Assembly (NCBI RefSeq): GCF_019670005.1
Contig: NZ_AP019783.1
Coordinates: 4,304,150 to 4,368,149, forward strand
From: Methylomagnum ishizawai
GTDB lineage: Bacteria; Pseudomonadota; Gammaproteobacteria; Methylococcales; Methylococcaceae
Direction: 5' to 3'
DNA: 64,000 bases
Every line of letters begins with the position of its first letter. Positions within the stretch are counted from its first letter, which is position 1. The translations under genes were made by a program, and so were the position numbers. A model generated the notes under the pieces. It made no database searches, was not told the DNA's origin, and worked only from the letters and a program-made list of their open reading frames with translations. Shown here piece after piece: positions 51,582-60,678 of the stretch.

Positions 51582-51884
51582 ATGAGCAAGAAATTATATG
51601 TCGGCAACCTGAGCTATTCCGTGGACAACCGCGAGCTCGAATCCCTGTTCGCCGCCCATGGTTCGGTGGCTTCCGCCAATGTCATCACCGACCGCGACAC
51701 GGGCCGTTCCAAGGGCTTCGGCTTCGTGGAGATGGGCAACGACCAGGAGGCCAAGATGGCCATTTCCGCCCTGCACGGCAAGGATATCGATGGCCGCAGC
51801 CTGACCGTCAACGAAGCCCGTCCCCGCGAGGAGCGGAGCGGTGGTTTCGGCGGTGGCGGCTTCGGCGGAGGCCGCCGCTTCTAA
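51582..51884 (+). CDS. RRM-domain RNA-binding protein with Gly-rich tail
   Basis: 100 residues. RNP2 LYVGNL and RNP1 SKGFGFVEM are canonical, and the tail is GGFGGGGFGGG. It is a paralogue of the preceding gene. The upstream 75 bp is T-rich and may carry its own promoter; a terminator follows at 51932-51968. Confidence 0.92.
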   Translation: MSKKLYVGNLSYSVDNRELESLFAAHGSVASANVITDRDTGRSKGFGFVEMGNDQEAKMAISALHGKDIDGRSLTVNEARPREERSGGFGGGGFGGGRRF

Positions 51885-51931
51885 GCGGTTCGGAAGCTGC
51901 CCGGAACGTCGGCGTTCCGGCATAATCCAAG

Positions 51932-51968
51932 GCCGTCCCGAGCCCAAAAGGCGCGGGGCGGCTTTTTT
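51932..51968 (+). terminator. Terminator after RRM genes
   Basis: GCCGTCCCG, 13-base loop, CGGGGCGGC (one G-U pair), then TTTTTT. Confidence 0.75.
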
Positions 51969-52044
51969 ATGGCCACTTCCCCGCCTGGATCGGGCATCGG
52001 CCCGGCCCAGGCGGATTCTTCCAGCCCAGCCAGGAGGAGATGCC

Positions 52045-52908
52045 ATGCGCTATCTGTTGATCGAACACGACACGGTCTATGACTACGGCAATCCCGTGAC
52101 CCTGTTGCAGCACAGGCTGCTGCTGCGCCCCAGGGAAGGGCGGGATATCCATGTCGAGACGGCGGAACTGCGGATCGCCCCGGCCCACCGGCTGCGCTGG
52201 CAGCGGGACGCCTACGACAACGCCTTGGCGGTGGTGGATTTCCTCGAACCGGCCCGGCGGCTTTCCATCGAAAGCCGCGTCGGCCTCCGCCACTATCAGG
52301 ACCGGCCCTTGGATTTCGTGGTGGCGGAGTACGCCGTTCATTTCCCATTCCAATACCCGGCATGGGAGCGGATCGACCTCGGACCCTACCTCCCGCCGGT
52401 TTTCGGCCAGGACTCGGCGGCGGTGGGGGCTTGGCTGGAACAGTTCTGGCGCGTCGGGCAGGTGGTCGAAACCTATCTCTTGCTCGATCGGATCAACAAG
52501 GCCATCGCGGCCGGGTTCGTGTACCAGCCCCGCGAGGAGCCGGGGGTCCAATCCCCGGCGACCACCTTGGCGCGGCGCGCCGGTTCCTGCCGCGATTTCG
52601 CGACCCTGTTGATCGATGCCTGCCATTGGCTGGGATTGGCGGCGCGTTTCGTCAGCGGCTACCTGTACGAGCCGACGCCCATCCCGGCGGCGGGGGCCAC
52701 CCATGCTTGGGCGGAGGTCTATCTGCCCGGTGCCGGTTGGCGGGGCTTCGACGCCACCTCGGGGCAGGTGGTCGGCGACCGGCACATCGCCGTCGCCGTA
52801 CACCGGCATCCCGAGGCGGTGTCGCCGGTGACGGGGGCGTTCACCACGGTATCCCCGGAGTCGCCGACCATGCAGGTGGCGGTTAGAGTGGCCGAGATCG
52901 CCGGCTAA
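52045..52908 (+). CDS. Transglutaminase-like cysteine protease-fold protein
   Basis: 287 residues from ATG 52045 with AGGAGGAGA upstream. An N-terminal Bact_transglu_N domain (YLLIEHDTVYDYGNPV) precedes the transglutaminase core with Cys182 (AGSCRDFATLL), His220 (THAWAEVYL) and Asp236 (GFDATSG). Members cleave or cross-link peptides; often they sit beside an alpha-E/circularly permuted ATP-grasp pair, which is absent here. Confidence 0.9.
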   Translation: MRYLLIEHDTVYDYGNPVTLLQHRLLLRPREGRDIHVETAELRIAPAHRLRWQRDAYDNALAVVDFLEPARRLSIESRVGLRHYQDRPLDFVVAEYAVHFPFQYPAWERIDLGPYLPPVFGQDSAAVGAWLEQFWRVGQVVETYLLLDRINKAIAAGFVYQPREEPGVQSPATTLARRAGSCRDFATLLIDACHWLGLAARFVSGYLYEPTPIPAAGATHAWAEVYLPGAGWRGFDATSGQVVGDRHIAVAVHRHPEAVSPVTGAFTTVSPESPTMQVAVRVAEIAG

Positions 52909-53040
52909 ACCGGCATCGATTTCGCGCCTTTTTTACGGACTCGCCGCCCGCACAACCGTAGTCTGTCGATGAGATTGGGAGTGAACATTACTTTCTGTTA
53001 GTATCGATTCGACGTGTCGAGACGCAACCAGGTACAGGCC

Positions 53041-54288
53041 ATGAACAATCACAACGTCTATAAATTCCTCTGCGCCGCGTTTTTTGCCCTCGCCTTCGCT
53101 GACACCTGCGCAGCGGCCCCGCCTCTGATCACCATCGACTACACCAAACATTACGGGTCTCCCCTGGATGAACAGTTGACGGGTATCGCGCACGACTCTT
53201 TAGGCAACGCCCTTGTCGCAGGGAACAGCGTGGACCCCAGTTCCGGCGGTACCAATGGATTTGTTCGCAAATACGATGGGCTTGGAACCCTCCTCTGGCA
53301 CCAAGGCAAGGATTCCGCCTCGATAGATGGAATCACCATGGACAAAAACGGCCATGCGTATACCGTGGGCTCCTATATTGCCGGAACCTGGCCTAACGAG
53401 CGCGACTATATTTACGTCCAGAGCCTAGATTCAACGGGGACCACGTTATGGACAAAACAATTCACGGTTCCCGTGGTCAGTGACCGCACCCGTTTAACCG
53501 CCAATGCTATCGCCACCGACCCCCGAGGCAAGAACGCCATCGTCATCCTTTTCGAAAAGGCATACTACCCGTATCAAAATCGGCAGGTTTTCATTAGAAA
53601 ATATAATGTCTCGGGGGGGCTGCTATGGGAAAAACAGGTCAATGATATCTCGTCGCCCTACGCAGCCCGCCCGAGCTTGGCCATCGACCCCAATGGCAAT
53701 ATCTATGTCGCGGCCAACAGTGTTTCTTTCCAAAAATGGAATACCAGCCTTACCCGGCTGGATGCCCAAGGGATCGCCGCCTGGACCGTTCCCTTCTTTC
53801 CGACAAGTTCGACCCAGCTTACCTATGTGCATGCCCTAGCGGCAGATAAGGGGGGCAATGTGTACCTTACGGGGATTACCAGGGGCAACCTCGTTGACCA
53901 AAACCAAGGCTACGATGATGTCTTTTTGCGTAAATATGGCTCAGACGGAACCATCCTGTGGACTAGGCAATTCGGTACCGACAGCGATGATTACGGAAAC
54001 GACCTAACAGTCGATCCGGTGGGGAATATATATGTCGTGGGATCGAGCATGGGAAAACTAAACAGCATCAACCAGGGCTCCTACGACGCCTTCGTCCGCA
54101 AATACAATACCGACGGCCAACTATTGAAAGGCCGGCAGTTCGGCACGAGCGACTTCGATATCGCCAATGCCGTCTGTGTTGATGACAACAACGCGGTTTA
54201 TGTCGGTGGGAATACTAACGGCAATCTTGGCGGAGCAGCCAAGGGCAAATTAGATATCTATCTCCGAAAATACGGGTTGTTTCAATGA
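53041..54288 (+). CDS. Secreted SBBP-repeat beta-propeller protein
   Basis: 415 residues: signal peptide (cut near CAAA), then about six to seven SBBP repeats of the form GNVYLTGITRGNL, DVFLRKYGSDGTILWTRQFG and NDLTVDPVGNIYVVGS. The repeats build a beta-propeller. AT-richer than neighbours, consistent with transfer. Biological role unknown; often in surface or extracellular proteins. Confidence 0.85.
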   Translation: MNNHNVYKFLCAAFFALAFADTCAAAPPLITIDYTKHYGSPLDEQLTGIAHDSLGNALVAGNSVDPSSGGTNGFVRKYDGLGTLLWHQGKDSASIDGITMDKNGHAYTVGSYIAGTWPNERDYIYVQSLDSTGTTLWTKQFTVPVVSDRTRLTANAIATDPRGKNAIVILFEKAYYPYQNRQVFIRKYNVSGGLLWEKQVNDISSPYAARPSLAIDPNGNIYVAANSVSFQKWNTSLTRLDAQGIAAWTVPFFPTSSTQLTYVHALAADKGGNVYLTGITRGNLVDQNQGYDDVFLRKYGSDGTILWTRQFGTDSDDYGNDLTVDPVGNIYVVGSSMGKLNSINQGSYDAFVRKYNTDGQLLKGRQFGTSDFDIANAVCVDDNNAVYVGGNTNGNLGGAAKGKLDIYLRKYGLFQ

Positions 54289-54294
54289 AAGAGG

Positions 54295-54420
54295 CATTTT
54301 GGGGCGTCTGACGCGGGCGAATGCTTGACAGTGGGGGCCGCCAACAAGCACATCGACGGCCTCGGCGACTGGACCCAGGTCCAGTTCATGGATCAAGTCT
54401 TCCGGGTGAGTGGTAAAGAT
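54295..54420 (-). pseudogene. C5-cytosine DNA methyltransferase remnant
   Basis: Encodes HPEDLIHELDLGPVAEAVDV then LVGGPHCQAFARVRRPKM. This is the catalytic motif IV region (GGPPCQ-AFARVGR in intact enzymes) with Pro changed to His next to the Cys. No other methyltransferase motifs lie around it, so it is a fragment. Confidence 0.6.
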
Positions 54421-54615
54421 ATAACAGGTCTGTGTCAAAGATCGCGCCGCCCTACAATAAGGATTTGGCCGCGAATAACTTCCCGAAATCAAGTCATGGC
54501 GGGAATGGTGCGGTAGTTCCGTATGATTTCGAGGAAGTCTGCGGAACACTTCTTCCCCGTGGCGTAGACCCCGGCCAGGATATCCACCGTCCCCCTCAGA
54601 AGCTGCTTGGTAAAA
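54421..54615. other. Intergenic region with a coding-like relic
   Basis: On the minus strand a frame ending at 54489 reads LLRGTVDILAGVYATGKKCS followed by ADFLEIIRNY, which looks like a genuine protein C-terminus cut by the IS5 element on its right. No family recognised. Confidence 0.3.
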
Positions 54616-55301
54616 TCAGACGCATTTGGCAAGGGTGGTCCTTGGCATGGCGATGCGGATGACGTTCTCGGCGGTGCCGGTAAGGGTTTCGAAATCCTTG
54701 CTCACCTGGCGGAACGAGCCGAACCAGGCGAATGTCTGCTCAACGATCCAGCGCTTCGGCAGGGCGGCGAACCCGTCCACGATCCTTTGAGAGATGTGCA
54801 GGACCCAGCCCAGTTTCTCGTTGACGAACCGGACCGCCGCCCGGCGCAGCACCTCGCACGCCCCCACCGTGTCGTGCAGGTTGGCGGCATGGACCTGCGC
54901 AGGCAGCAGGCGGCCCAGGGTGTCCACCACGATGTGGCGCTTGTGCCCCTTCACCCCCTTGCCCCCGTCGATCCCGCGCTCCTCGCTGGCGTACTGGGTC
55001 TTGACGCTCTGCGAGTCGATGAGGGCGTAGCTGGGGGAGCATGCCCGGCCCTTTTTTTTCGATGCCGCGCGTTGATCTCGTCCAGGGTGGCCTCCCACAC
55101 CCCGGCCTTGTTCCAACGGCTGAAGTGGTCGTAGACGGTCTGCCAGGGTGGGAAGTCCTTCGGCAGCATCCGCCATTTGATGCCTCCCTCCACCACCCGC
55201 TTGCGCGGATGCTTGCTGGCGTTGCCCCGCCGGTCCTTCGGGCGGAAGTGGTGTTCGATCAACGACCATTCGGCCTCGCTGAGGTCGCTTGGATAGCTCA
55301 T
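54616..55301 (-). CDS. IS5-family transposase made by -1 frameshifting, second element
   Basis: First frame from ATG 55301 (MSYPSDLSEAEWSLIEHHF, then KWRMLPKDFPPWQTVYDHF) to the stop at 54951; second frame continues from an A8 run near 55059-55066 to 54616 with ALIDSQSVKTQY (Asp), VVDTLGRLL, VNEKLGWVL and KRWIVEQTFAW (Glu). A -1 slip on A-AAA-AAA joins them into a full DDE transposase. It is a different IS5 subgroup from the element at 11660-12809. Element ends were not determined. Confidence 0.8.
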
Positions 55302-55438
55302 TATCGGGGAACCTTGGAAGTCAACGGGGGGCTTGGCTCTACATGAATTCCTTTTTGCCAGACAGCTTCTGAATCCGCGCCGCGCCCGCGCCGGTGCCGT
55401 AATCACAGTTTTTAAGAAAGCGGTGTTGATAACAGGCC

Positions 55439-55675
55439 ATGAAAAACCTCATGATCCTGGCGGTTTCGACCGTCCTGGTTTCCGGATGCGCCACCTTTGT
55501 CAAAGGTGGCAAGGAATATTTATCGGAAGATTATTATTTGAAGCGGGAGGCGGAGTTGCAAAAGGCTTACGACGCCTGCCTCAAACGTACCGGCAACGAC
55601 GAAGCCAAGTGCAAGCCGGAAAAAGACCAGTTATTGCAGCAACAGGAATGGAACGAGATGGAGGAAAGCGGTTGA
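55439..55675 (+). CDS. Small lipoprotein
   Basis: 78 residues. Signal with lipobox VLVSGC (Cys17), then a helical, charged mature part with two more Cys (YDACLKRTGNDEAKCKPEKD) that may form a disulfide. No family recognised. Confidence 0.75.
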   Translation: MKNLMILAVSTVLVSGCATFVKGGKEYLSEDYYLKREAELQKAYDACLKRTGNDEAKCKPEKDQLLQQQEWNEMEESG

Positions 55676-55790
55676 TAAGCCGAACGCTCCATTCCGCATA
55701 CCGATTTTTCAAACCCGGACCCGCTACGCCTGGCCCCTCGATCGAGCCCCGCGCGCGCTGGGTTCGGCCAAAACCCTCGGAAATACCCGC

Positions 55791-56165
55791 ATGAGCTATC
55801 AATCCAGCGTGGTCAAACTGGCGATAAAACTGACCCCGACCCCGATGATCCTATGGGTCGCCAACAAGGTGTTGAAGGATATCGCCGAGTTGAAATACTT
55901 CCACTTCGATATCGATGCGCGGAAACTCTATGTCGAAATACAGCTACTGGGCGAATCGGAGACGATAGAGGTTTTCCTGGAAGGATTTTATATGGCGTAT
56001 GAACAAACAGCCTATCGGGTTGTGGTCGAACAGGCCCGCTCCAACCGGCTGTGGCTGAACAACCTGTTGTCGCGCCTCGCCGGGAAAGCCTGGAAAATCC
56101 CGGAAATACCCCAATACGCACACCAGATGAAGCTCCTCGCGGAAGTCATGGCCCTGCGGGGCTAG
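55791..56165 (+). CDS. Conserved-looking hypothetical protein
   Basis: 124 residues. Hydrophobic N-terminal helix (MILWVANKVLKDIAELKYF), a beta-hairpin region (FHFDIDARKLYVEIQLLGE), and a C-terminal amphipathic helix. No signal peptide. Codon use and residue balance look genuine. No family recognised. Confidence 0.65.
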   Translation: MSYQSSVVKLAIKLTPTPMILWVANKVLKDIAELKYFHFDIDARKLYVEIQLLGESETIEVFLEGFYMAYEQTAYRVVVEQARSNRLWLNNLLSRLAGKAWKIPEIPQYAHQMKLLAEVMALRG

Positions 56166-56251
56166 GCGGGGCGGCGCTGGGGTTCGGACTCCGGTTGGCG
56201 GGCGGCTTGGATTAGAATAAGCGCCCTTTGACTTCCGATCCGTGCAATCCC

Positions 56252-57211
56252 GTGTCCAAACCGACCCACCCCCCCCACGCCCGCCACAAACCCGCCTCCC
56301 GCCCGAACCGTTCCTCATCTCCGGCCAACCCCCGGCTGGAAGCCCCCCCGGACGGCCCCGCCCAGGAACGCACCCTCAAGATCGCCGGTTTCCCCGCCGT
56401 CGCGGCCTTGTTCAAGCGCGAGCCGGAGCGGGTGCTGCGCTTGTTCTACGAGGACCGCATGGTGCCCAAGGTCGGCGATTTCTGCGCCTATCTCGCCCGT
56501 TCGCACCGGCCCTACCGCTTGGTGGATGGCGAGGAACTGGCCCGTGTGGCCGGGACCGTGCTGCACGGCGGCATCGTGGCCGTGGCCGAGCCGCGCCCGT
56601 TGGCGGAACCCGATCCCGAGGCGGTGCGGACCTGGGCCGGGGCCGGGGAATCCTTGTTCATCCTGGACGGCGTCGGCAATCCCCATAACCTGGGGGCCAT
56701 CGCCCGCAGCCTGGCTTTCCTGGGTTTCCGGCACCTGCTGATTTCCGATCATCCGGCCCAGGCGGGTTTATCGGAAGCGGCCTACCGGGTGGCCGAGGGC
56801 GGGTTGGAATATCTGAGCGTGCATCGCGTCCCGCGCCTGCCATTGTGGTTGAAGCGCATCGGGCGGGATTACCGGGTGGTGGGCACGGCCTTGGCGCGGG
56901 GTGGCGTGCCGGTCGAAGCCCTGCGCGGGAACGATCCGCGCCCGGTGGCCCTGGTGCTGGGCAACGAGGAGGACGGCCTTCCGCCCGCGACCTTGGAAGC
57001 CTGCGAAGCCATCGTCACCCTGCGCGGTTCCGGCGCGGTGCAATCGTTGAATGTCGCCGCGACCGCCGCGATCCTGGCCTACGCCCTGCGGGCCGCGCCC
57101 AAGCCCCCGGCCACGGGACCGGTCCCCGCCGACCGCGCCCCGCGCAAAGCCCCGCCAACGGGCCGTCCATCCCGGCCCGCCATCCGCCGGACAAAAAAAG
57201 ACCCACTTTGA
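56252..57211 (+). CDS. SpoU/TrmH-family RNA methyltransferase
   Basis: About 319 residues from GTG 56252 (TTG 56228 is possible; neither has a strong ribosome site). After a disordered Pro-rich start, an N-terminal substrate-binding domain is followed by the SPOUT knot: motif 1 DGVGNPHNLGAIARSLAFLG, motif 2 ALVLGNEEDGLPP and motif 3 QSLNVAATAAILAYAL. It 2'-O-methylates tRNA or rRNA. Ends in a basic tail. Confidence 0.9.
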   Translation: MSKPTHPPHARHKPASRPNRSSSPANPRLEAPPDGPAQERTLKIAGFPAVAALFKREPERVLRLFYEDRMVPKVGDFCAYLARSHRPYRLVDGEELARVAGTVLHGGIVAVAEPRPLAEPDPEAVRTWAGAGESLFILDGVGNPHNLGAIARSLAFLGFRHLLISDHPAQAGLSEAAYRVAEGGLEYLSVHRVPRLPLWLKRIGRDYRVVGTALARGGVPVEALRGNDPRPVALVLGNEEDGLPPATLEACEAIVTLRGSGAVQSLNVAATAAILAYALRAAPKPPATGPVPADRAPRKAPPTGRPSRPAIRRTKKDPL

Positions 57212-57220
57212 GGGTGGGTC
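57193..57220 (-). terminator. Minus-strand terminator overlapping SpoU gene end
   Basis: On the minus strand GACCCAC, 7-base loop, GTGGGTC, then T7 (57199-57193). It lies 38 bp past the stop of the 35-codon gene at 57258-57365. Confidence 0.7.
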
Positions 57221-57257
57221 GTCAAGCGAGGAGGAATGAGAGCGAACACACGGGACA

Positions 57258-57365
57258 TCAGGAGTCGGACGAGGGCTTGCCCGGATAGTTGTTGCGCAGG
57301 AACCGGATCGTTCCGCCTATCGTGCCGACGAAAGCCAGGATCAAGATCAGTTCAAGGGTGGTCAT
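57258..57365 (-). CDS. 35-residue single-span membrane peptide
   Basis: Reads MTTLELILILAFVGTIGGTI then RFLRNNYPGKPSSDS. A single TM helix (residues 4-21) with a basic, Pro/Ser cytoplasmic tail, and a Rho-independent terminator 38 bp downstream on the same strand. No clear Shine-Dalgarno. The length is below usual gene-finding limits. Could be a small subunit of a membrane complex or a type I toxin-like peptide; unknown. Confidence 0.5.
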   Translation of the reverse strand: MTTLELILILAFVGTIGGTIRFLRNNYPGKPSSDS

Positions 57366-57844
57366 GGGGGAAACCCGTGAAGCTGTTGAGTTGGATCACA
57401 GTCTAATCCTTTCCAAATCAATCACAATCCCAGTCTTAATCGCATATCTGTTGATTTTTATGAAACAACGGCCCGGTCGGCCATCGAGGCGGGGCCGGGA
57501 CTAGGATGGGAAGGTGGCAAGCCTGGGCCGCTGTTTGGCTGCGGGGCATCCGGTGGGGCGGCCTGCGACGCCACGGTGGCGGACGGAAGGCCGGTATTGC
57601 GTACCGCCCTGGGGCATCGGCGCTGGGATCGTCAGATTGGAGCAGCGGCACTGGGAAGGATCGCCGGATTTTGTGGCGCTAGGCGGCGGTCGGGGCGGGG
57701 CGGTGGCGGCGGGGCGCGGGCCGGGATGCGGCAAATGCCTCATAAAACCCTGTGATAACCTGCATAAACTATCCTGATAACCCTCTCCGAAAATGCGTCA
57801 ATCTGTCGCATTGCGGCAAAGGGGGTTTTAAATTAATCTGTAAC

Positions 57845-57948
57845 CACTCTCCGGTTTTCTAGTAATCGATTGGTTTAGGAGCCGTTGTGAGTGCGTTAAC
57901 ATACCTCCTCATTCCGGCGGGACCCATGCGATGGCGTCCCGTTTTTTT
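57845..57948 (+). ncRNA. Candidate small RNA
   Basis: An orphan terminator with no gene in front of it, preceded by an AT-rich region (TTGCGG at about 57815 and TAATCT 17 bp later as weak promoter boxes) and by a CTCC...GGAG pairing near 57853-57884. Proposed transcript about 100 nt. No known sRNA family recognised. Confidence 0.3.
57918..57948 (+). terminator. Strong orphan terminator
   Basis: CGGGACCCAT, GCG loop, ATGG, one bulged C, GTCCCG, then T7. Confidence 0.75.
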
Positions 57949-58142
57949 ATGCCCGTGGCTAGGGACGGTAGCCGTAAACCGCATCCAACCCATTGATCCA
58001 TTAGGATAGGCCCTCCGGCTTGGTTCCGGTGCCGGGCCGGTTCCAGGTATTTTTATCGCGGGTATGGCGAAGAATCCGCCGTCGCGGGCGATGGAATATC
58101 CGGCACCGGATATTCCCGATAAGCCGGTGCCGGCGCGGAACT

Positions 58143-58889
58143 TCAAATCCGGTTCAGCAATTCCGCTTTCTTGGCGGCGAATTCTTCCTCCGAGAGGATG
58201 CCTTTGGCCTTGAGTTCGGCCAATCGCTCGATTTGGGCGAAGATATCGCCTTCGTTTTGGGGCGGGAAAGGCGGGGCGTAGGACGGGGCGGGTGGCGATA
58301 GGTCCGTGCCCAGGCCGGAAACGACCGGCAGGTCGGCGATCTTGACCGTGCCCCACTGGCTGGTGAAGGTCAGGGACGCATCGGAACCCTGCTGCTGGCC
58401 CACGCCCCAAATCTCGTGGTTCAGGGTGTCGTAGACCGTGACCCGCCCGTCGATGTCCAACGCCAGCCGGTGTGTCTGCGGGAACACGGCATAGCGGACG
58501 TGGTTCTGGGCACCCGACGACGCGGGCATCCCCAGGTCGCCGGGCCACCAGTGGCCGCCGCCCGTGTTGGACAGGGTGAAGCTGGCCGCGCCGGGCGCGG
58601 CGGGCCGTTCGGCCTGGACGAAACACGCGGGATTGGCCGCGACCTGGGCGAGTTCGTAGCACAGCCCATCGACCCTGGATTTGAGCGCTTGGTTGAACAT
58701 ATCGCCCACCATCACCATGCCGCCTTGCATCCATTGCCCGCTGCCGCCCAGTTCGGGGTGGCTGAATTGCGCCATGGTCCCACCGCCGTTGACGACCGCT
58801 TGTAGCAAGGTCGTGACCGCATCCACGCTGACTTGGTAGCGTTGGGCGAGTTCCTCGATGATCTGTGATCCTTGGTAGCTGAGGTTCAT
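58143..58889 (-). CDS. SHOCT-domain protein
   Basis: 248 residues from ATG 58889. An N-terminal helical region (QIIEELAQRYQVSVDAVTTL) precedes a central beta-rich domain and ends in a SHOCT motif (IERLAELKAKGILSEEEFAA then KKAELLN). SHOCT modules mediate oligomerisation or protein contacts. The central domain was not identified. Confidence 0.82.
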   Translation of the reverse strand: MNLSYQGSQIIEELAQRYQVSVDAVTTLLQAVVNGGGTMAQFSHPELGGSGQWMQGGMVMVGDMFNQALKSRVDGLCYELAQVAANPACFVQAERPAAPGAASFTLSNTGGGHWWPGDLGMPASSGAQNHVRYAVFPQTHRLALDIDGRVTVYDTLNHEIWGVGQQQGSDASLTFTSQWGTVKIADLPVVSGLGTDLSPPAPSYAPPFPPQNEGDIFAQIERLAELKAKGILSEEEFAAKKAELLNRI

Positions 58890-59109
58890 GGCGGGCCTCC
58901 GGGCCTGGCGTGGATGGATAAGCTGTGGGAATAAAGGGCAGCATGGGCCAAAGGGCCGCGCGATGCAAGCCGCGTTCCGGCGGCGGGCGATACGGGCCTC
59001 GCGGTTGCGCCGGAACCGCCGCCGGGGGCGCGCCCCTGGTGGATATTGGTCTCCAGGCTGTGTCCGATGGACCCCGGCCGCCGCGCTGTTGGGGCGGACC
59101 GAGAACAAC

Positions 59110-59334
59110 GTGGACGATTCAATCAAGCGCATCAGGAAGGTCGTGCTCAAGGATTTCGACCCGGAGACCGAGGAATACCGGGCGCTTTATAAGGAGTTCG
59201 GCCTGTCGCATTTCGCCGATGTGTTCAAGACCTATGCCTATTTCGGGTTCTACCCGCCCGCCGAACCGCCGGGAGCGAACCGGCTCGACCGTTTTTCCAG
59301 CCCTTTGTCGGAACAGTTGGCCAAGCTGCGCTAA
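59110..59334 (+). CDS. Small hypothetical protein
   Basis: 74 residues from GTG 59110. KRIRKVVLKDFDPETEEYRA and LYKEFGLSHFADVFKTYAYF look like genuine helical protein. The longer open frame to the left (from 58888) is GC-driven and not credible. Unknown family. Confidence 0.55.
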   Translation: MDDSIKRIRKVVLKDFDPETEEYRALYKEFGLSHFADVFKTYAYFGFYPPAEPPGANRLDRFSSPLSEQLAKLR

Positions 59335-59628
59335 GCAGGTAGGCCGACCGTCCAATTTCCAGCCGTAACTGGATTCCACTACGTTCCATCCGGGCTACGG
59401 CATCGATTTATATCAACGCCCCGCTGTCAAATCCATCCATACAAAAAAATTGCGCGTTTTTCTGGTAAATGGCCGGAAAACCGGAAAATCACGCAACTTT
59501 TTTAGGGCAAGCCCCGCCGGATTTTGTTAGTTTGTTCATGCTTTTGGTTGTGCAATTCACCAAGATGACACACAGCCTATCCGTTAACTTGTTTTTATCG
59601 GATTTTTTACAAAACAGGGGAAAACATA
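59335..59628. other. AT-rich upstream region of the beta-helix gene
   Basis: No gene. AT-rich with several T-runs (59440-59500 and 59520-59620). The promoter of the beta-helix gene is likely here; a reliable -10/-35 pair could not be chosen. Confidence 0.45.
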
Positions 59629-60651
59629 ATGAACATGAACAGAGGTACTCTTCGATTCACCCATCACGCCTTGCTGGCCGTGGGTACGCTGGGCGCTGCG
59701 CTGTCGGCGGAGGCCGCCACGCTGAATGTCAATGCGGCGGGGGCCAACTGCGCGGGTGCGGATGGCACTGCGGCCAAGCCGTTTTGCACGATCCAGGCGG
59801 CGGTGACAAAGGCGGTGAGTGGGGATACGGTGCAGGTGGCGGCGGGGATTTATTACGAGGATGTGGGTATCACCAATAAGTCGCTAAAAGTTTTTGGGGC
59901 TGATCCGGCTACGACGACGGTTCAAGGGATTTCTATACCATTTAATATTTATGGATTTACTTTGGCAGGATCGGTGGAAATTGCTGGCTTAACAATTACT
60001 AGCAGCTCAAGCATAGGCATTGATTTTGACTCTGATAATTTAACTGGCTGGGTGCATAATTGTATTATTTCAAACAACCCAACTGGCATCTACGTTCACG
60101 GCGCCAATGTAAAGGTAACAAATAACGTTATTTACGGCTCGGTTTATCAGGCGATTGGGGCATTTACATACAATAATTCAACAAGAAAAAGCTCCACAAT
60201 AAATGCCTATAATAATATTTTATTAAATAACGGGACTGGAATTTATGCGAACAGTTATTTTTGTGGTGAATATGCACAAATTTATTCCTCTTATAATAGA
60301 TACAATAATAACTCAAAGAATAGAGATTATAGCAATAACTGTAGTGGTGGCGCATTTGTTAACAGTACCAACGACACCGACAACAGCGACCCCAAATTCG
60401 TAGACGCCAACAACGGCGATTACACCCTCCTGCCCGGTTCGCCCGCCGTCGATGCCGGTCGCCCCGGCGCGACCGACAAAGACCCCGACGGCACCCGCAA
60501 CGACCAAGGCGTCTACGGCGGCCCAGGTGCCACCACCTTCTGGCCCAAGGCGGCGGGCGGCTTGCCCGTCGTCACCGGCCTCGCCTCCTCGCCGCACGAT
60601 GTCGCCGTGGGCGGTACGTTCACCATCACCGGCACCGGCAAAGCCCAATAA
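59629..60651 (+). CDS. Secreted right-handed beta-helix protein
   Basis: 340 residues: signal peptide (cut near AEAA), then parallel beta-helix repeats (IQAAVTKAVSGDTVQVAAGI; NNILLNNGTGIYANSY) and an Asn-rich stretch, then a choice-of-anchor Q-like region (SDPKFVDANNGDYTLLPGSP and AVDAGRPG). The middle (about 59880-60360) is abruptly AT-rich while both ends are GC-rich. Likely a surface polysaccharide-binding or adhesin-like protein. Confidence 0.82.
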   Translation: MNMNRGTLRFTHHALLAVGTLGAALSAEAATLNVNAAGANCAGADGTAAKPFCTIQAAVTKAVSGDTVQVAAGIYYEDVGITNKSLKVFGADPATTTVQGISIPFNIYGFTLAGSVEIAGLTITSSSSIGIDFDSDNLTGWVHNCIISNNPTGIYVHGANVKVTNNVIYGSVYQAIGAFTYNNSTRKSSTINAYNNILLNNGTGIYANSYFCGEYAQIYSSYNRYNNNSKNRDYSNNCSGGAFVNSTNDTDNSDPKFVDANNGDYTLLPGSPAVDAGRPGATDKDPDGTRNDQGVYGGPGATTFWPKAAGGLPVVTGLASSPHDVAVGGTFTITGTGKAQ

Positions 60652-60678
60652 GCCCCGGCCCGCGAAGAGGACACCCCC

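Larger units (their letters stand above)
57366..58142. other. Long intergenic region with possible small RNA
   Basis: No confident protein gene. An AT-rich patch (57390-57470) may carry the promoter of the small peptide gene. A GC-rich stretch (57500-57725) has only frame artefacts. A second AT-rich patch (57770-57890) is followed by a strong plus-strand terminator (57918-57948). 57950-58142 shows nothing. Confidence 0.5.

Noticed and set aside
57514-57777. 87-codon plus-strand frame
   Set aside because: Gly/Arg-rich, no ribosome site, overlapped by an equally long minus-strand frame; typical GC artefact.
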